Shown here in pieces: positions 10,234-18,924 of a stretch of DNA of 64,000 bases (within the stretch, counting starts at the first letter, position 1; each line of letters starts with the position of its first letter). The DNA lies in NCBI RefSeq assembly GCF_000800255.1, contig NZ_CP009747.1, positions 2,542,001-2,606,000 of the forward strand. Reading direction: 5' to 3'. Under the pieces are notes generated by a model that was given only the letters and a program-made list of their open reading frames with translations, ran no database searches and was not told the DNA's origin. This DNA comes from Pseudomonas parafulva. GTDB taxonomy: Bacteria; Pseudomonadota; Gammaproteobacteria; Pseudomonadales; Pseudomonadaceae. Made by a program: the position numbers and the translations under genes.

Positions 10234-10395
10234 GGTTTCGCCTTATGCTGTTCAGGGTCCGGCACCCGCTGCTTGCAGGTTCACCCAGCCCCTCTGCAGG
10301 AGCGGGCTCAGCCGCGCAACAAACGACGCCGAACACGCCGGTGTCTCAAGTCGCCCCGCGCGTGGCCGTTAAACTACCCGTGGCGAGGCGCCCGG

Positions 10396-10422
10396 ATTAT
10401 ACATGGACGCCCAGGCTGTCAA
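10396..10422 (-). promoter_or_regulatory. Sigma-70-like promoter for the ccm operon
   Basis: On the minus strand there is a perfect -35 box TTGACA (10422-10417) and a perfect -10 box TATAAT (10401-10396) with a 15-nt spacer, pointing at ccmA about 160 nt downstream. The spacer is shorter than the optimal 17 nt, which may weaken it or make it activator-dependent. Confidence 0.55.
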
Positions 10423-10452
10423 GAGAGCTGGCTCGACAGGTTGTATACAATC

Positions 10453-12009
10453 ATGACCGAAATCAATAGTCTCAGCGCGCAGAGCGCCTTCGCCGCCCAG
10501 GTAGCCAAGGCCAGCCTGACCGGCGAACTGCTGCGCCTGACACAATCGCAACCTGGCCTGATCCCCAACGGCGAGACCGCCCAGGCCGAGGTGGTGAACC
10601 TGCGGCAGAACGGCGCAGACTTCACCCTGACCCTGCGCCTGATGTTGCCCGATGGCAGACCCGTGCAGCTTCAGGCCAACGCCACCCAACCGCTGCCACC
10701 CGGCAGCCAGGTCACCGTCGGGCAACTCGACAGCAGCCGCCTGGCCGTGGCCGTGCAGCAGGCCAGCGCCAGCAACATCGCCACCCTGACCCAGCTCGAC
10801 ACCCGCCAGATCCCTATCGGCACCCTGTTACAAGGTAAGGTACTGACCAACCTGCCACTGCCGGTCGAAGCGGGACAGGCACCGGCCTTCCGCGCACTGG
10901 TCAGCCTCCTCAACAGCAGCCAGGCCGGCGCCACTCTGGCCATTGACAGCCCGCGCCCGTTGCCCGTCGGCAGCCTGCTCAGCGCCCTGGTGCAAGGTGA
11001 CCAGTCACTGCGCTTCGTGCCCCTGAGCGGTCGCCAGGACCAGTTGGCCATCGCCCAGCAACTGCTCACCCAGCAAGGCCGTCAAGCTTCGCTGCCCGCC
11101 CTGCTTGGCGCGCTTCAACAACTGTCCAGCGCGCCCAGCGCCGACCCTGCACTCTCGGCCAGCGCCTCACGGTTGCTGGCCAGCCTGCCCGACCCCGCTC
11201 AACTGGGCGACGCCAAGGCCGTCGCCCAGGCCCTGAACAACAGCGGCGCCTTCCTTGAAGGCAAGCTGCTCGCAGGCCTGGGACCGGGCGTTGCGCCAGA
11301 CCTCAAGGCGCAACTGGTGCGTCTGGTGGCGCAGATCCTGCCCAGTGTGCCGGGCAATCAAGCCCTGGCCGCCGCCACCCTGGCCCAGGCGCTGCCGGCC
11401 TTGGCCCGTGGTGCGCGCGGTCTGCTCGACCAGGTCGGCAACCGCCCGCAGCCCGGCATGTTCCCGCTGCCGTCGCGGCTGTTGCAGAACCTGGAGGACA
11501 CCGGCGACCTGCAGCAGTTGCTGCGTCTGGCAGCGGCGGCGATTTCCCGGGTACAGAGTCACCAATTGGCCAGCCTGCAGCAGACCGGCACCACCGAGAC
11601 CGGCAACCAGCAGACCACCTGGCAAAGCGAGATTCCCCTGCGCCACGGCCAGGAGTTCCTCCCGGTACAAGCCAAGCTGCAACGCGAAGAAACCCCGGAA
11701 CAGCACGCCGACCCGCACCGCGCGCAGCGTGACCCGCTCGAATCGCTGTGGCGTATCGAGCTGGCCTTCGACCTGCCGCCGCTCGGACCGCTGCAGGTGC
11801 AGGCGCAACTGAGCCAGGGGCGTCTCAGCGGCCAGTTATGGGCCGAACGTCCACAAACCGCCCGCTTGATCGACAGTCAGCTCGGCAGCCTGCGCGAGCG
11901 TCTGCTGGCCCGCGGTCTGGACGTCGGCGACCTGGCCTGCCATCCCGGCGCGCCGCCCCAGGGCCCGCGCACCCGCCTGGAACAACGTTGGGTGGATGAA
12001 ACCGCATGA
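10453..12009 (+). CDS. FliK-family (hook-length control-like) protein, second copy
   Basis: A 518-residue, Gln/Ala/Leu-rich protein. Its C-terminal part (LPPLGPLQVQAQLSQGRLSG, LGSLRERLLARGLDVG) matches the Flg_hook domain of FliK; the N-terminal 350 residues are low-complexity and poorly conserved, as in FliK. The canonical fliK is elsewhere in this window (37773-39179), so this is a paralogue. It overlaps flhX by 4 nt, suggesting that the two act together on substrate switching of the flagellar exporter. The start is the ATG at 10453; the long open frame upstream only shadows ccmA/ccmB. Confidence 0.85.
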   Translation: MTEINSLSAQSAFAAQVAKASLTGELLRLTQSQPGLIPNGETAQAEVVNLRQNGADFTLTLRLMLPDGRPVQLQANATQPLPPGSQVTVGQLDSSRLAVAVQQASASNIATLTQLDTRQIPIGTLLQGKVLTNLPLPVEAGQAPAFRALVSLLNSSQAGATLAIDSPRPLPVGSLLSALVQGDQSLRFVPLSGRQDQLAIAQQLLTQQGRQASLPALLGALQQLSSAPSADPALSASASRLLASLPDPAQLGDAKAVAQALNNSGAFLEGKLLAGLGPGVAPDLKAQLVRLVAQILPSVPGNQALAAATLAQALPALARGARGLLDQVGNRPQPGMFPLPSRLLQNLEDTGDLQQLLRLAAAAISRVQSHQLASLQQTGTTETGNQQTTWQSEIPLRHGQEFLPVQAKLQREETPEQHADPHRAQRDPLESLWRIELAFDLPPLGPLQVQAQLSQGRLSGQLWAERPQTARLIDSQLGSLRERLLARGLDVGDLACHPGAPPQGPRTRLEQRWVDETA

Positions 12010-12350
12010 CAGAGCGCACACCACGCCAGGCCATCGCCCTGAGCTATGACGGCGAGCAAGCCCCAACCCTGAGTGCCAAAGGCGAGGACGCCGTGGCCGA
12101 GGCCATTCTCGCCCTGGCCCGCGAGCACGAAGTCCCGATCTACGAAAACGCCGAGCTGGTCGGCCTGCTGGCGCGTCTGGAGCTGGGCGAGCAGATTCCC
12201 GAGGCGCTGTACCTGACCATCGCCGAGATCATCGCCTTCGCCTGGCAACTGCGCGGCAAGCTGCCACCAGGCTTCGACGACACGCCGCCCGAGCCACGCG
12301 ACATCACCCCGACGCTGGCCTTGCCTGCGCCCGACGACAGCACTATCTAA
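12006..12350 (+). CDS. flhX: FlhX, a free FlhB C-terminal-like export switch protein
   Basis: A 114-residue soluble protein resembling the cytoplasmic domain of FlhB/YscU just after the autocleavage site: IALSYDGEQAPTLSAKGED, HEVPIYENAELVGLL and IPEALYLTIAEIIAFAWQL. It has no membrane segments and lacks the NPTH motif, as expected for the post-cleavage fragment. Free FlhB-C homologues (FlhX, FhlB, YlqH) occur in several bacteria and can substitute for the cleaved FlhB half. Translation is coupled to the preceding FliK-like gene (4-nt overlap). Confidence 0.85.
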   Translation: MTERTPRQAIALSYDGEQAPTLSAKGEDAVAEAILALAREHEVPIYENAELVGLLARLELGEQIPEALYLTIAEIIAFAWQLRGKLPPGFDDTPPEPRDITPTLALPAPDDSTI

Positions 12351-12416
12351 CGCCTGCCCCGCCCCCCATGGCGCCAAGCTCGGTCCTCCACTGCTCTGCA
12401 CGGAGGCCCGACGGCC

Positions 12417-15131
12417 ATGTCCCCTCTCCCCGCCGAAAACCTGCACCTGGTGCACGCGGCACTGGTCGATTTCCCGCGACCGGATGCTCTGGCCGAAACC
12501 CTGCTGCGCCCGTGGCTGAAAGCGCGAGGCATCGACACGCCTGCGCAGGAAATCGACGTCGTCACCTTGCACTACCAGCTCGAACCGCTCGGCGAAGGCC
12601 GGCAGCATTTTCGTGAAAACGCGGTGATCACCCAGAAAATGAGTGCAGTCCAAGCCCTGCTGAGCAATTGGCAAGGCGAAAGCGCCGAGGGCTATGGGGG
12701 CTTTCACTTCGGTGATTGGGCTGGGATCGCACCCAGTGGCGTGCTGCACCTGGTCGAACGTCTGAACACCGAGGGCACCTCGCCAGGGTTCTCGGCTTAT
12801 CGGGTGTTCAACGGCCTCTATCGACGCCAGACACCGGCGCTCTATGGCCCCGCTACGCGCCTGCCGGTGCGCGCCGAAGACTTCCAGGCGCTCATCTGGG
12901 GACTGCACCTGAACACCCTGTACAAGGCGCAGTTGGATAGCTACTGGTCGGCTCATCTGAACGACTACCAGCGAGCCCTGAAGATCAACTTCATCGCCGC
13001 CTGCAATCGGCAAGTCGCCGAAGGCAGTCTCAGCGAAGAGGCGCGGCAGATGATCTGGCAGGCCGCGGGCATCTCACGTCAGGACAGGTTCACGCTCAAG
13101 GTCTCGCTGCTCAACGTCTACGGCTACGTCGCCACCTCGCTGCTGTGCTTGCGTACCGAGGACAGTGCACTGACTTTGTTGTATATCCCAGGCAACAGCA
13201 GTCCGTTCCTGAGCTTCGACACCCCCTTGGCGATGAAGCACTGGTTCGCCCGCCAGTGCCAGTCGGCCGACCGCCGCGCGGCGCTTCTGACGCTCTTCAG
13301 CCCGCTCGACTGGCCCGATGGCCTGGATTTCAGCGGCCTGCAAACCGCACTGGCGGGCCTGGGTCGCTATCCGCAGCCACACCGTTTCCTGTCCTCCCAT
13401 TCGGGCTTCGCAACCAGTGGGCTATGGACGCCCGAGTTGATGGTCGACTACCGCGCCGACCACTACAACCCGCCCATTACCGAAGAGCTGTTCGGCTACC
13501 TGGCGCGCCACCAGCAACAGCGCGCCTATGCCACGCTCGACAGTCAGGTCGTCAGCAATCAACAGATCGAAAAGCTTCGCGCGACCCGCTATCTGAACAT
13601 CGCGCTGGTGATGCTGGCACCGGTCGCGATGGTGATCCCTGCCCTGGCGCCGCTACTGGCCGCAGGCGGCCTGGCGCAGTTCAGCCTGGGCCTGGACCGT
13701 GTGCTCAACGGCCGCTCGCTGGAGGACAAGGTCGCTGGCGTCCAGGACCAGGTATTCGGCCTGTTCAACGCGCTCCCTCTGGTCGGCACGGCGGCGGCCC
13801 GATCGAGCGCGCTGTATCGCTGGTGCCGCCCCGGCTTCGTCAGCTTCAGGCAGTTGCTGCAAGGCAGCGACAGCGCCGAGGCATTGGCCCTGCAACCGGC
13901 CGAGGCGGCGTTTCGCGAGCCCACCGTACAAGCGTCCACGCAAACCGCTGCCGTGGTTACCCGTATCGACGAAAGCCTGCGCCACCGCTTCGCAGCCTGG
14001 CTGCAAACAGAGGCTGGGCTGGAGAATGACTGGGTCTGCTATGAGCTGAACACCGACAGCTTCATTCGGCTGTCACAGATCCGCCAGGAAAGCCCGCCAC
14101 GCTGGATCGTCAGTGCCGAGCACGCCAACGCTCTGGTACCCATGACCGACAGTAGAACCGTCAGCGACCTGCAGCGCATGGCCACGCTGCGCGCCTTGGG
14201 TATCCACGTCGATCTACCGCTGGACTACACCCCCTACCAAAACATGTCGCGCACGCCGCTGGAGCCTTTGATCACCAGTGTCTGGCTGGGCGATCGTCGT
14301 CTGGGCGAGCCGTTCATCGACGCCATCGCTCACAACGCCCGGGCGCTGCACGGTAGTCGCTACGAATATCAGTTGCTGCTGTCACGCCAGAACGTGGCGA
14401 ACTTCGACCACAACGTCAGCCAGCTCAATGCGGTGGCGCCGCGGCTACGAATCCGCATCCTCGAAGAACAGCCGTTCTTTCTCGAATTCGAGCGCTCTGC
14501 CTATTACCCGCAGTACCAAGCGGCGCTGCGCGGCGACGGCCTGGGCGCCACGCATTTCAGTTCGGCCTGCGACATCCTGCGCTATCGCGTTCTCAAGCAC
14601 TTCGGCGGCTTGTACATGGACACCGACGACAGCCTGTTGCTGCCCAAGGACGGTAGCGTCGCCCTGCCCCTGGAGCAGCAGGACCTGCGTTGCAGCGCCG
14701 ACGGGCTGCTGCTGGCGCAACCGGTGTCCAACGACCGGCTAGGCATGTACATCAAGTTCAACAGCAGCCTGATCGGCAGCCATGCGGGCAATCCGACCCT
14801 GGACGCCATTTCCGACGAGATCCTGCGACGCTACCGCTTGGAGCCCACCTTCTACGACCACCATCCGGACCCGGACCTGGATCCGGTGGGTCTGCACCAC
14901 TATGCCCGCCGCCTGAACCTGCTGACCGGTCCCGGCGTGCTCAACGATGTGATCGACCAGCATCTGCCGTGGCTGCGCCAGTTGCGCGAGACCTGCACCC
15001 TGCTGGCCTCGCCGGTCCACGACGTGTTCAGCGTGGTCAACAGCCGTGCGCTGATGGACGCCCTGGCCAGTTTCGCGCCCCTGGGCGATGTGGCCGACAT
15101 CGGCCGCGCCCATTCCTGGTTGAACCACTGA
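12417..15131 (+). CDS. Toxin-like protein: DUF6543-type N-terminus plus TcdA/TcdB-like glycosyltransferase
   Basis: 904 residues. Residues 1 to about 380 resemble the dermonecrotic-toxin-like (DUF6543-type) region of Pseudomonas proteins (LDSYWSAHLNDYQ, KINFIAACN, EGSLSEEAR). A hydrophobic hairpin follows (about 392-428), which could insert into membranes. The C-terminal 615-880 region looks like the clostridial large cytotoxin glycosyltransferase: TSVWLGD, then CDILRYR with Asp719/Arg722, then GGLYMDTDD with the DxD at 735-737 that would bind Mn2+ and the nucleotide sugar. Together these suggest a protein that glycosylates a host or competitor target. No signal peptide is visible. It has a GGAGG about 10 nt before the ATG. 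Family names are from memory and the target is unknown. Confidence 0.8.
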   Translation: MSPLPAENLHLVHAALVDFPRPDALAETLLRPWLKARGIDTPAQEIDVVTLHYQLEPLGEGRQHFRENAVITQKMSAVQALLSNWQGESAEGYGGFHFGDWAGIAPSGVLHLVERLNTEGTSPGFSAYRVFNGLYRRQTPALYGPATRLPVRAEDFQALIWGLHLNTLYKAQLDSYWSAHLNDYQRALKINFIAACNRQVAEGSLSEEARQMIWQAAGISRQDRFTLKVSLLNVYGYVATSLLCLRTEDSALTLLYIPGNSSPFLSFDTPLAMKHWFARQCQSADRRAALLTLFSPLDWPDGLDFSGLQTALAGLGRYPQPHRFLSSHSGFATSGLWTPELMVDYRADHYNPPITEELFGYLARHQQQRAYATLDSQVVSNQQIEKLRATRYLNIALVMLAPVAMVIPALAPLLAAGGLAQFSLGLDRVLNGRSLEDKVAGVQDQVFGLFNALPLVGTAAARSSALYRWCRPGFVSFRQLLQGSDSAEALALQPAEAAFREPTVQASTQTAAVVTRIDESLRHRFAAWLQTEAGLENDWVCYELNTDSFIRLSQIRQESPPRWIVSAEHANALVPMTDSRTVSDLQRMATLRALGIHVDLPLDYTPYQNMSRTPLEPLITSVWLGDRRLGEPFIDAIAHNARALHGSRYEYQLLLSRQNVANFDHNVSQLNAVAPRLRIRILEEQPFFLEFERSAYYPQYQAALRGDGLGATHFSSACDILRYRVLKHFGGLYMDTDDSLLLPKDGSVALPLEQQDLRCSADGLLLAQPVSNDRLGMYIKFNSSLIGSHAGNPTLDAISDEILRRYRLEPTFYDHHPDPDLDPVGLHHYARRLNLLTGPGVLNDVIDQHLPWLRQLRETCTLLASPVHDVFSVVNSRALMDALASFAPLGDVADIGRAHSWLNH

Positions 15132-15181
15132 TCGGCACCGTACGACACCGCGATCCTCAACCCTCGACCCAGGTATCTGCC

Positions 15182-17920
15182 ATGATCCCCATCCCCTATC
15201 TCAACGCCAAAGGTATCGATTTCGCCCGCCAGCACCTGGCGGCCTTCCCTCGCCCAGACCGTCAGGCCATCGCGGCACTCGACCAGTGGCTGCCCAGCCA
15301 AGGCATCGACGTACCTGCCGAGCAGATCGTTGCCGCCACCCTGCATTACCAAGCCGGCAGCGACGGCTGGAACGGCGTCGTCGTCCAGCGACAGAGCCTG
15401 GCGCAGGCGCTGCTGAGCAACTGGCAAGCGCCGCCGGATCTGGAGGCCGTACCGCACCTGCTCCGGCCGCAGCAGCCGCCAGGCAGCGCGCGGCACATCC
15501 GCATCGTCTCCGCCCTGCAGCCGCCGCACCAGACCGGAGCGCAGAACTACTACGTACTCAGCGGCCTGTTCCGGCGCAGCGAGCCCCAGGTCTATGACCA
15601 GCACAGCATGCTGCCGCTGTCGGTGTCGGCATTTCAGTCGTTCGTCTGGGACCTGGATTTCAACCGGGCCTACAAGGCTGAGCTCGACGCTTACTGGTCC
15701 GAGCATTTCGACAGCTACCGCGACTCGCTGAAACTGAACTTCATTGCGGCATGCAACAAGCAGATCAGCGAAGGCAGCCTGAGCGATGAAGGACGGCGAT
15801 TGGCGTTCAGGGCTGCCGGGGTGATGCACTCGCCGCTCCCGATCGATGTACGCATGCTCAATGTCTACGGTTACGCCAGCACCGACCTGGTGTGTTTGCA
15901 GGCCCAGGGAAGCGACCTGATAGTGCTGTACGTGCCAGGCAATGCTTCGCCGCTGCTGAGTTTCGCCAATCAGGGCGAGTTGCAGGATTGGTTCGGCCAG
16001 CAATGCCGGAGTGCGCCCACGCGCGAGGCCCTGCAAGCGCGTTTCAACCCGGCCGATACCCCGGACGGCCTGAGCTTCAGCGGGCTGGAGACGGCCTTGG
16101 GCGGCCTGGGGGTCTACCCCCATCTCTACCATCTGGACAGCCAGCGGCCTGGCTTCACCGCCGCTGGGGTCTGGGCACCGCGCGAATACGTCAACTACAA
16201 GCCGTCCAGCTACAGCCCGACGTTGAGCGGCGACCTGTTCCACACCCTGGCCACGCGATACCGCCAGCGCAGCTATCAAGACGCCGACTTCCTCATCCAC
16301 GCCGACAGCGAAGTCAGCAAAGCCCGCTGGCGTGGCTACCTGTCCTCGGCCATGACCTACCTGGCTCCCCTGGCGTTGGCCGTGCCGGAGCTCTGGCCGC
16401 TGTTTGCCGTCGGCGGTATCGCCCAGTTCGGCCTGGGCCTGGACCAGGCCCTGCAAGCGCGCACGCAGTCTCAAGCCAGCGAAGGCCTGGAGGCGATGGT
16501 GTTCGGCCTGTTCAACGCGGCGCCACTGGCGCTGGAGAGCGCGGCCAGGATCTCGACCCTGTTGCGTGTAAAAAGCGACAACTTCGTCTTCCCCTCCCGG
16601 GTCAACGAACGCTGGGGCTACCCGCTGAGCCCAGTGTCACCGCCGCACCTGCCCGATCTGGACATGGCCCCTTACTTCCACGTGTCAGACCCCATTGCGC
16701 CAGTGGCCGGTGCCGATCCTGCGGTGTCGGCAGCGGTGGTGCGCAACTGCCTGTACGACGGCACGCCGGATCGCCTGGAGGCCTCCCTGCATGGCTACAA
16801 CGCCGAGGTGGTGTACGACCTGGAACAGGATGCGTTCATGTGCGAAGAGGATATCAATGAGGTCAATCCGCGCTACTTCACTGCCCGCCCCGGCCGGCGT
16901 GACCTGGCCCGGGTCGACGTGCGCCAGCGTCCGGTCGACGACGCCATGCGCAGCGCCAGCCTTCGCGCATTGGGTGTCGATCTGCAACTGCCTGTCGTGT
17001 TGCCCGAGCCGGCGACGCAAGCCCTGCAGCCCATTGCACGAACGCTGACGTGCCTGTGGGTCGGCGACAAGGTGCTCTCCGAGGCCTTGATCGCCAACCT
17101 CGCGCACAATGCGCAACTGGTGCAGGACAGCAGTTACACCCTGCGCCTGCTGCTGTCGCGGGCGACCCCTTCGGCGTTCGAGCAGAACCTCGCGCAGTTG
17201 GTCCGTGAGGCCCCCAGCCTGCACGTGCTGCCACTGGAGGACCAGGCATTCTTCGTCGCCCTGCGCAACAGCAAGTACCACACGCACTATCAGGCTGCCA
17301 TTGACGGTGGTGCATTCGCCGCAGCCTCGGACATCCTGCGTTACCGCATGCTGTACCACGACGGCGGACTGTACATGGATGTGGACGACACGCTGCTTGG
17401 CGCAGGAGGCTATCGACAGTTCGAGAATGGGGTCGGCGTCGGTACGCCGGGAGAGGCGCTGGACGCGGTGGAACTGGCGACAAGCCCCGATGGGCTGCTG
17501 TTGCAGCCGCCGATCAGCAACGAAACCCTGGGCATGAACTGCCTGTTCAACACCAGCTTCATCGGCAGCCACGCGGGCAATCCTACGCTGGAGGCCATTT
17601 CCGAAGAAATCCATACCAGGCTGTCGCAAACGCCGGACTTCCATACCTGGCGGCCGACATTCGCCGAGGATCCAGCGGCCTTCTATCGCTACGCCCGACG
17701 CCTCAGTGCGCTGACCGGACCGCGCGTGGTCACGGACGTGATCGACCGCCGGCTTGCCGCCCTCACCCAACTGCGCCAAGTGGCGAACCTGGGCTGCATG
17801 AAGATCGTCAATCTAGGCCTGTTCGTCGATCTGGACCGCTACACCGAACTGGTGCGCCGTCTCCTGCCACTCGACCGCCTGGCCAAGGTAGGCAGCCTGC
17901 ACTCCTGGGCCAAAGGCTGA
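15182..17920 (+). CDS. Second, paralogous toxin-like glycosyltransferase protein
   Basis: 912 residues, with the same architecture as the preceding gene: N-terminal DUF6543-like part (FPRPDRQAI, LDAYWSEHFDSYRD, NFIAACNKQ), hydrophobic hairpin (YLSSAMTYLAPLALAVPELW), and glycosyltransferase domain from about 615 with LWVGDK, SDILRYR (Asp717, Arg720) and GGLYMDVDD (DxD 733-735). The catalytic region is even closer to the TcdB pattern (AAASDILR). The start is the ATG at 15182, 50 nt after the first gene; the upstream open frame lies inside that gene. The two genes probably form one transcript that ends in a hairpin shared with the convergent DUF2802 gene. No immunity-type gene is adjacent. Confidence 0.8.
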   Translation: MIPIPYLNAKGIDFARQHLAAFPRPDRQAIAALDQWLPSQGIDVPAEQIVAATLHYQAGSDGWNGVVVQRQSLAQALLSNWQAPPDLEAVPHLLRPQQPPGSARHIRIVSALQPPHQTGAQNYYVLSGLFRRSEPQVYDQHSMLPLSVSAFQSFVWDLDFNRAYKAELDAYWSEHFDSYRDSLKLNFIAACNKQISEGSLSDEGRRLAFRAAGVMHSPLPIDVRMLNVYGYASTDLVCLQAQGSDLIVLYVPGNASPLLSFANQGELQDWFGQQCRSAPTREALQARFNPADTPDGLSFSGLETALGGLGVYPHLYHLDSQRPGFTAAGVWAPREYVNYKPSSYSPTLSGDLFHTLATRYRQRSYQDADFLIHADSEVSKARWRGYLSSAMTYLAPLALAVPELWPLFAVGGIAQFGLGLDQALQARTQSQASEGLEAMVFGLFNAAPLALESAARISTLLRVKSDNFVFPSRVNERWGYPLSPVSPPHLPDLDMAPYFHVSDPIAPVAGADPAVSAAVVRNCLYDGTPDRLEASLHGYNAEVVYDLEQDAFMCEEDINEVNPRYFTARPGRRDLARVDVRQRPVDDAMRSASLRALGVDLQLPVVLPEPATQALQPIARTLTCLWVGDKVLSEALIANLAHNAQLVQDSSYTLRLLLSRATPSAFEQNLAQLVREAPSLHVLPLEDQAFFVALRNSKYHTHYQAAIDGGAFAAASDILRYRMLYHDGGLYMDVDDTLLGAGGYRQFENGVGVGTPGEALDAVELATSPDGLLLQPPISNETLGMNCLFNTSFIGSHAGNPTLEAISEEIHTRLSQTPDFHTWRPTFAEDPAAFYRYARRLSALTGPRVVTDVIDRRLAALTQLRQVANLGCMKIVNLGLFVDLDRYTELVRRLLPLDRLAKVGSLHSWAKG

Positions 17921-17949
17921 TCCCGGCGTGTTTCAGCCCAATGCCAAGC

Positions 17950-17981
17950 GGCCCACGCGCGCGTCAGGGCGCCTGTGGGCC
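17950..17981. terminator. Hairpin between convergent toxin-like and DUF2802 genes
   Basis: GGCCCAC (17950-17956) pairs with GTGGGCC (17975-17981) with further GC pairing inside. It sits exactly between two convergent stop codons, so it could terminate transcription from both sides; no long T-tract is present. Confidence 0.55.
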
Positions 17982-17983
17982 AC

Positions 17984-18376
17984 TCAGCCGCGGTGCAGGC
18001 GGCTCATCAGCTCGGCCTCGGCCTGGGTCAGGCCACAGCTCTGCGTCAGTTCCTCGACGCTGGCGCCCATGCCCACCAGCTTGGCGGCCTGGGAGAAGGT
18101 GACGCTGTTGGGATCACGCTGCTCCAGTTGCAGCAGCTTCTCCGGCAACGGCGCCACCACCGCGCGCAATTCGTGAATCGCTTCGCCCATGCGCACGGTC
18201 ACGTTCTGGTAGTCGTCCAGCCGCTTGGCCAGGTCCTTGATGCGCTGGTCACGCAGCGCATCGCCCTGGGCCTGCTGGGCGGCCAGCTCGCGCTGGCGCT
18301 TGCTGTAGTTGAGAAAGAACCACAGGCTCAGCGCCCACAACAACGCGAGCAAGATGACGGCAGCCTCGAAGATCAC
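17984..18376 (-). CDS. DUF2802 membrane-anchored coiled-coil protein
   Basis: 130 residues: one N-terminal membrane helix (MIFEAAVILLALLWALSLWFF), a heptad-like segment (RQRELAAQQAQGDALRDQRIKDLAKRL) and a C-terminal DUF2802 domain with a helix-turn-helix-like end (LTQSCGLTQAEAELMSRLH). It is the last gene of the che operon, 1 nt after the cheW stop, a position conserved in Pseudomonas. A role in chemotaxis or motility is inferred from context only. Confidence 0.85.
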   Translation of the reverse strand: MIFEAAVILLALLWALSLWFFLNYSKRQRELAAQQAQGDALRDQRIKDLAKRLDDYQNVTVRMGEAIHELRAVVAPLPEKLLQLEQRDPNSVTFSQAAKLVGMGASVEELTQSCGLTQAEAELMSRLHRG

Positions 18377-18377
18377 C

Positions 18378-18857
18378 TCAGATGTTCTCCAGCTCCGACC
18401 ACTCTTCCTCGCTCATCATCTTGTCCAGCTCGACCAGAATCAGCAGTTCGCCGTTCTTGTTGCACACGCCCTGGATGAACTTGGCCGACTCTTCGTTGCC
18501 GACGTTCGGCGCGGTCTCGATCTCCGACTGACGCAGGTAGACCACTTCGGCCACGCTGTCGACCAGGATGCCGACCACCTGCTTGTCCGCCTCGATGATG
18601 ACGATGCGGGTGTTGTCGGTGATGTCCGACGGCATCAGGCCGAAGCGCTGACGGGTGTCGATCACGGTGACCACGTTACCGCGCAGGTTGATGATGCCCA
18701 GCACGTAGCTTGGCGCGCCCGGAACCGGGGCGATCTCGGTGTAGCGCAGGACTTCCTGCACCTGCATCACGTTGATGCCGTAGGACTCGTTGTCCAGACG
18801 GAAGGTGACCCATTGCAGGATCGGATCTTCGGAACCTTGTGCAGACGACTTCTTCAT
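18378..18857 (-). CDS. cheW: Chemotaxis coupling protein CheW
   Basis: A 159-residue single CheW domain (VTFRLDNESYGINVMQVQEVLR, VLGIINLRGNVVTVIDTRQRFG, GILVDSVAEVV) that links chemoreceptors to CheA in the polar array. A short acidic C-terminus (MMSEEEWSELENI) follows. It is in the che operon between parP and the DUF2802 gene. Confidence 0.95.
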   Translation of the reverse strand: MKKSSAQGSEDPILQWVTFRLDNESYGINVMQVQEVLRYTEIAPVPGAPSYVLGIINLRGNVVTVIDTRQRFGLMPSDITDNTRIVIIEADKQVVGILVDSVAEVVYLRQSEIETAPNVGNEESAKFIQGVCNKNGELLILVELDKMMSEEEWSELENI

Positions 18858-18924
18858 TACCCTAGCCCTCTCAGTCCGCCGGTGGCGGTGTGCTCGTTAT
18901 GGTCGCAGCAGCTGCGGCGCCGAT

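Noticed and set aside
10430..10452. TATACAAT as -10 box for the fliK2 gene
   Set aside because: It ends directly before the ATG, leaving no room for a leader and ribosome site; the promoter of this gene is not identified.
14900..16474. Minus-strand frame of 524 codons across both toxin-like genes
   Set aside because: It overlaps the two paralogues in antisense and has no conserved motif; considered as a possible immunity gene but rejected.
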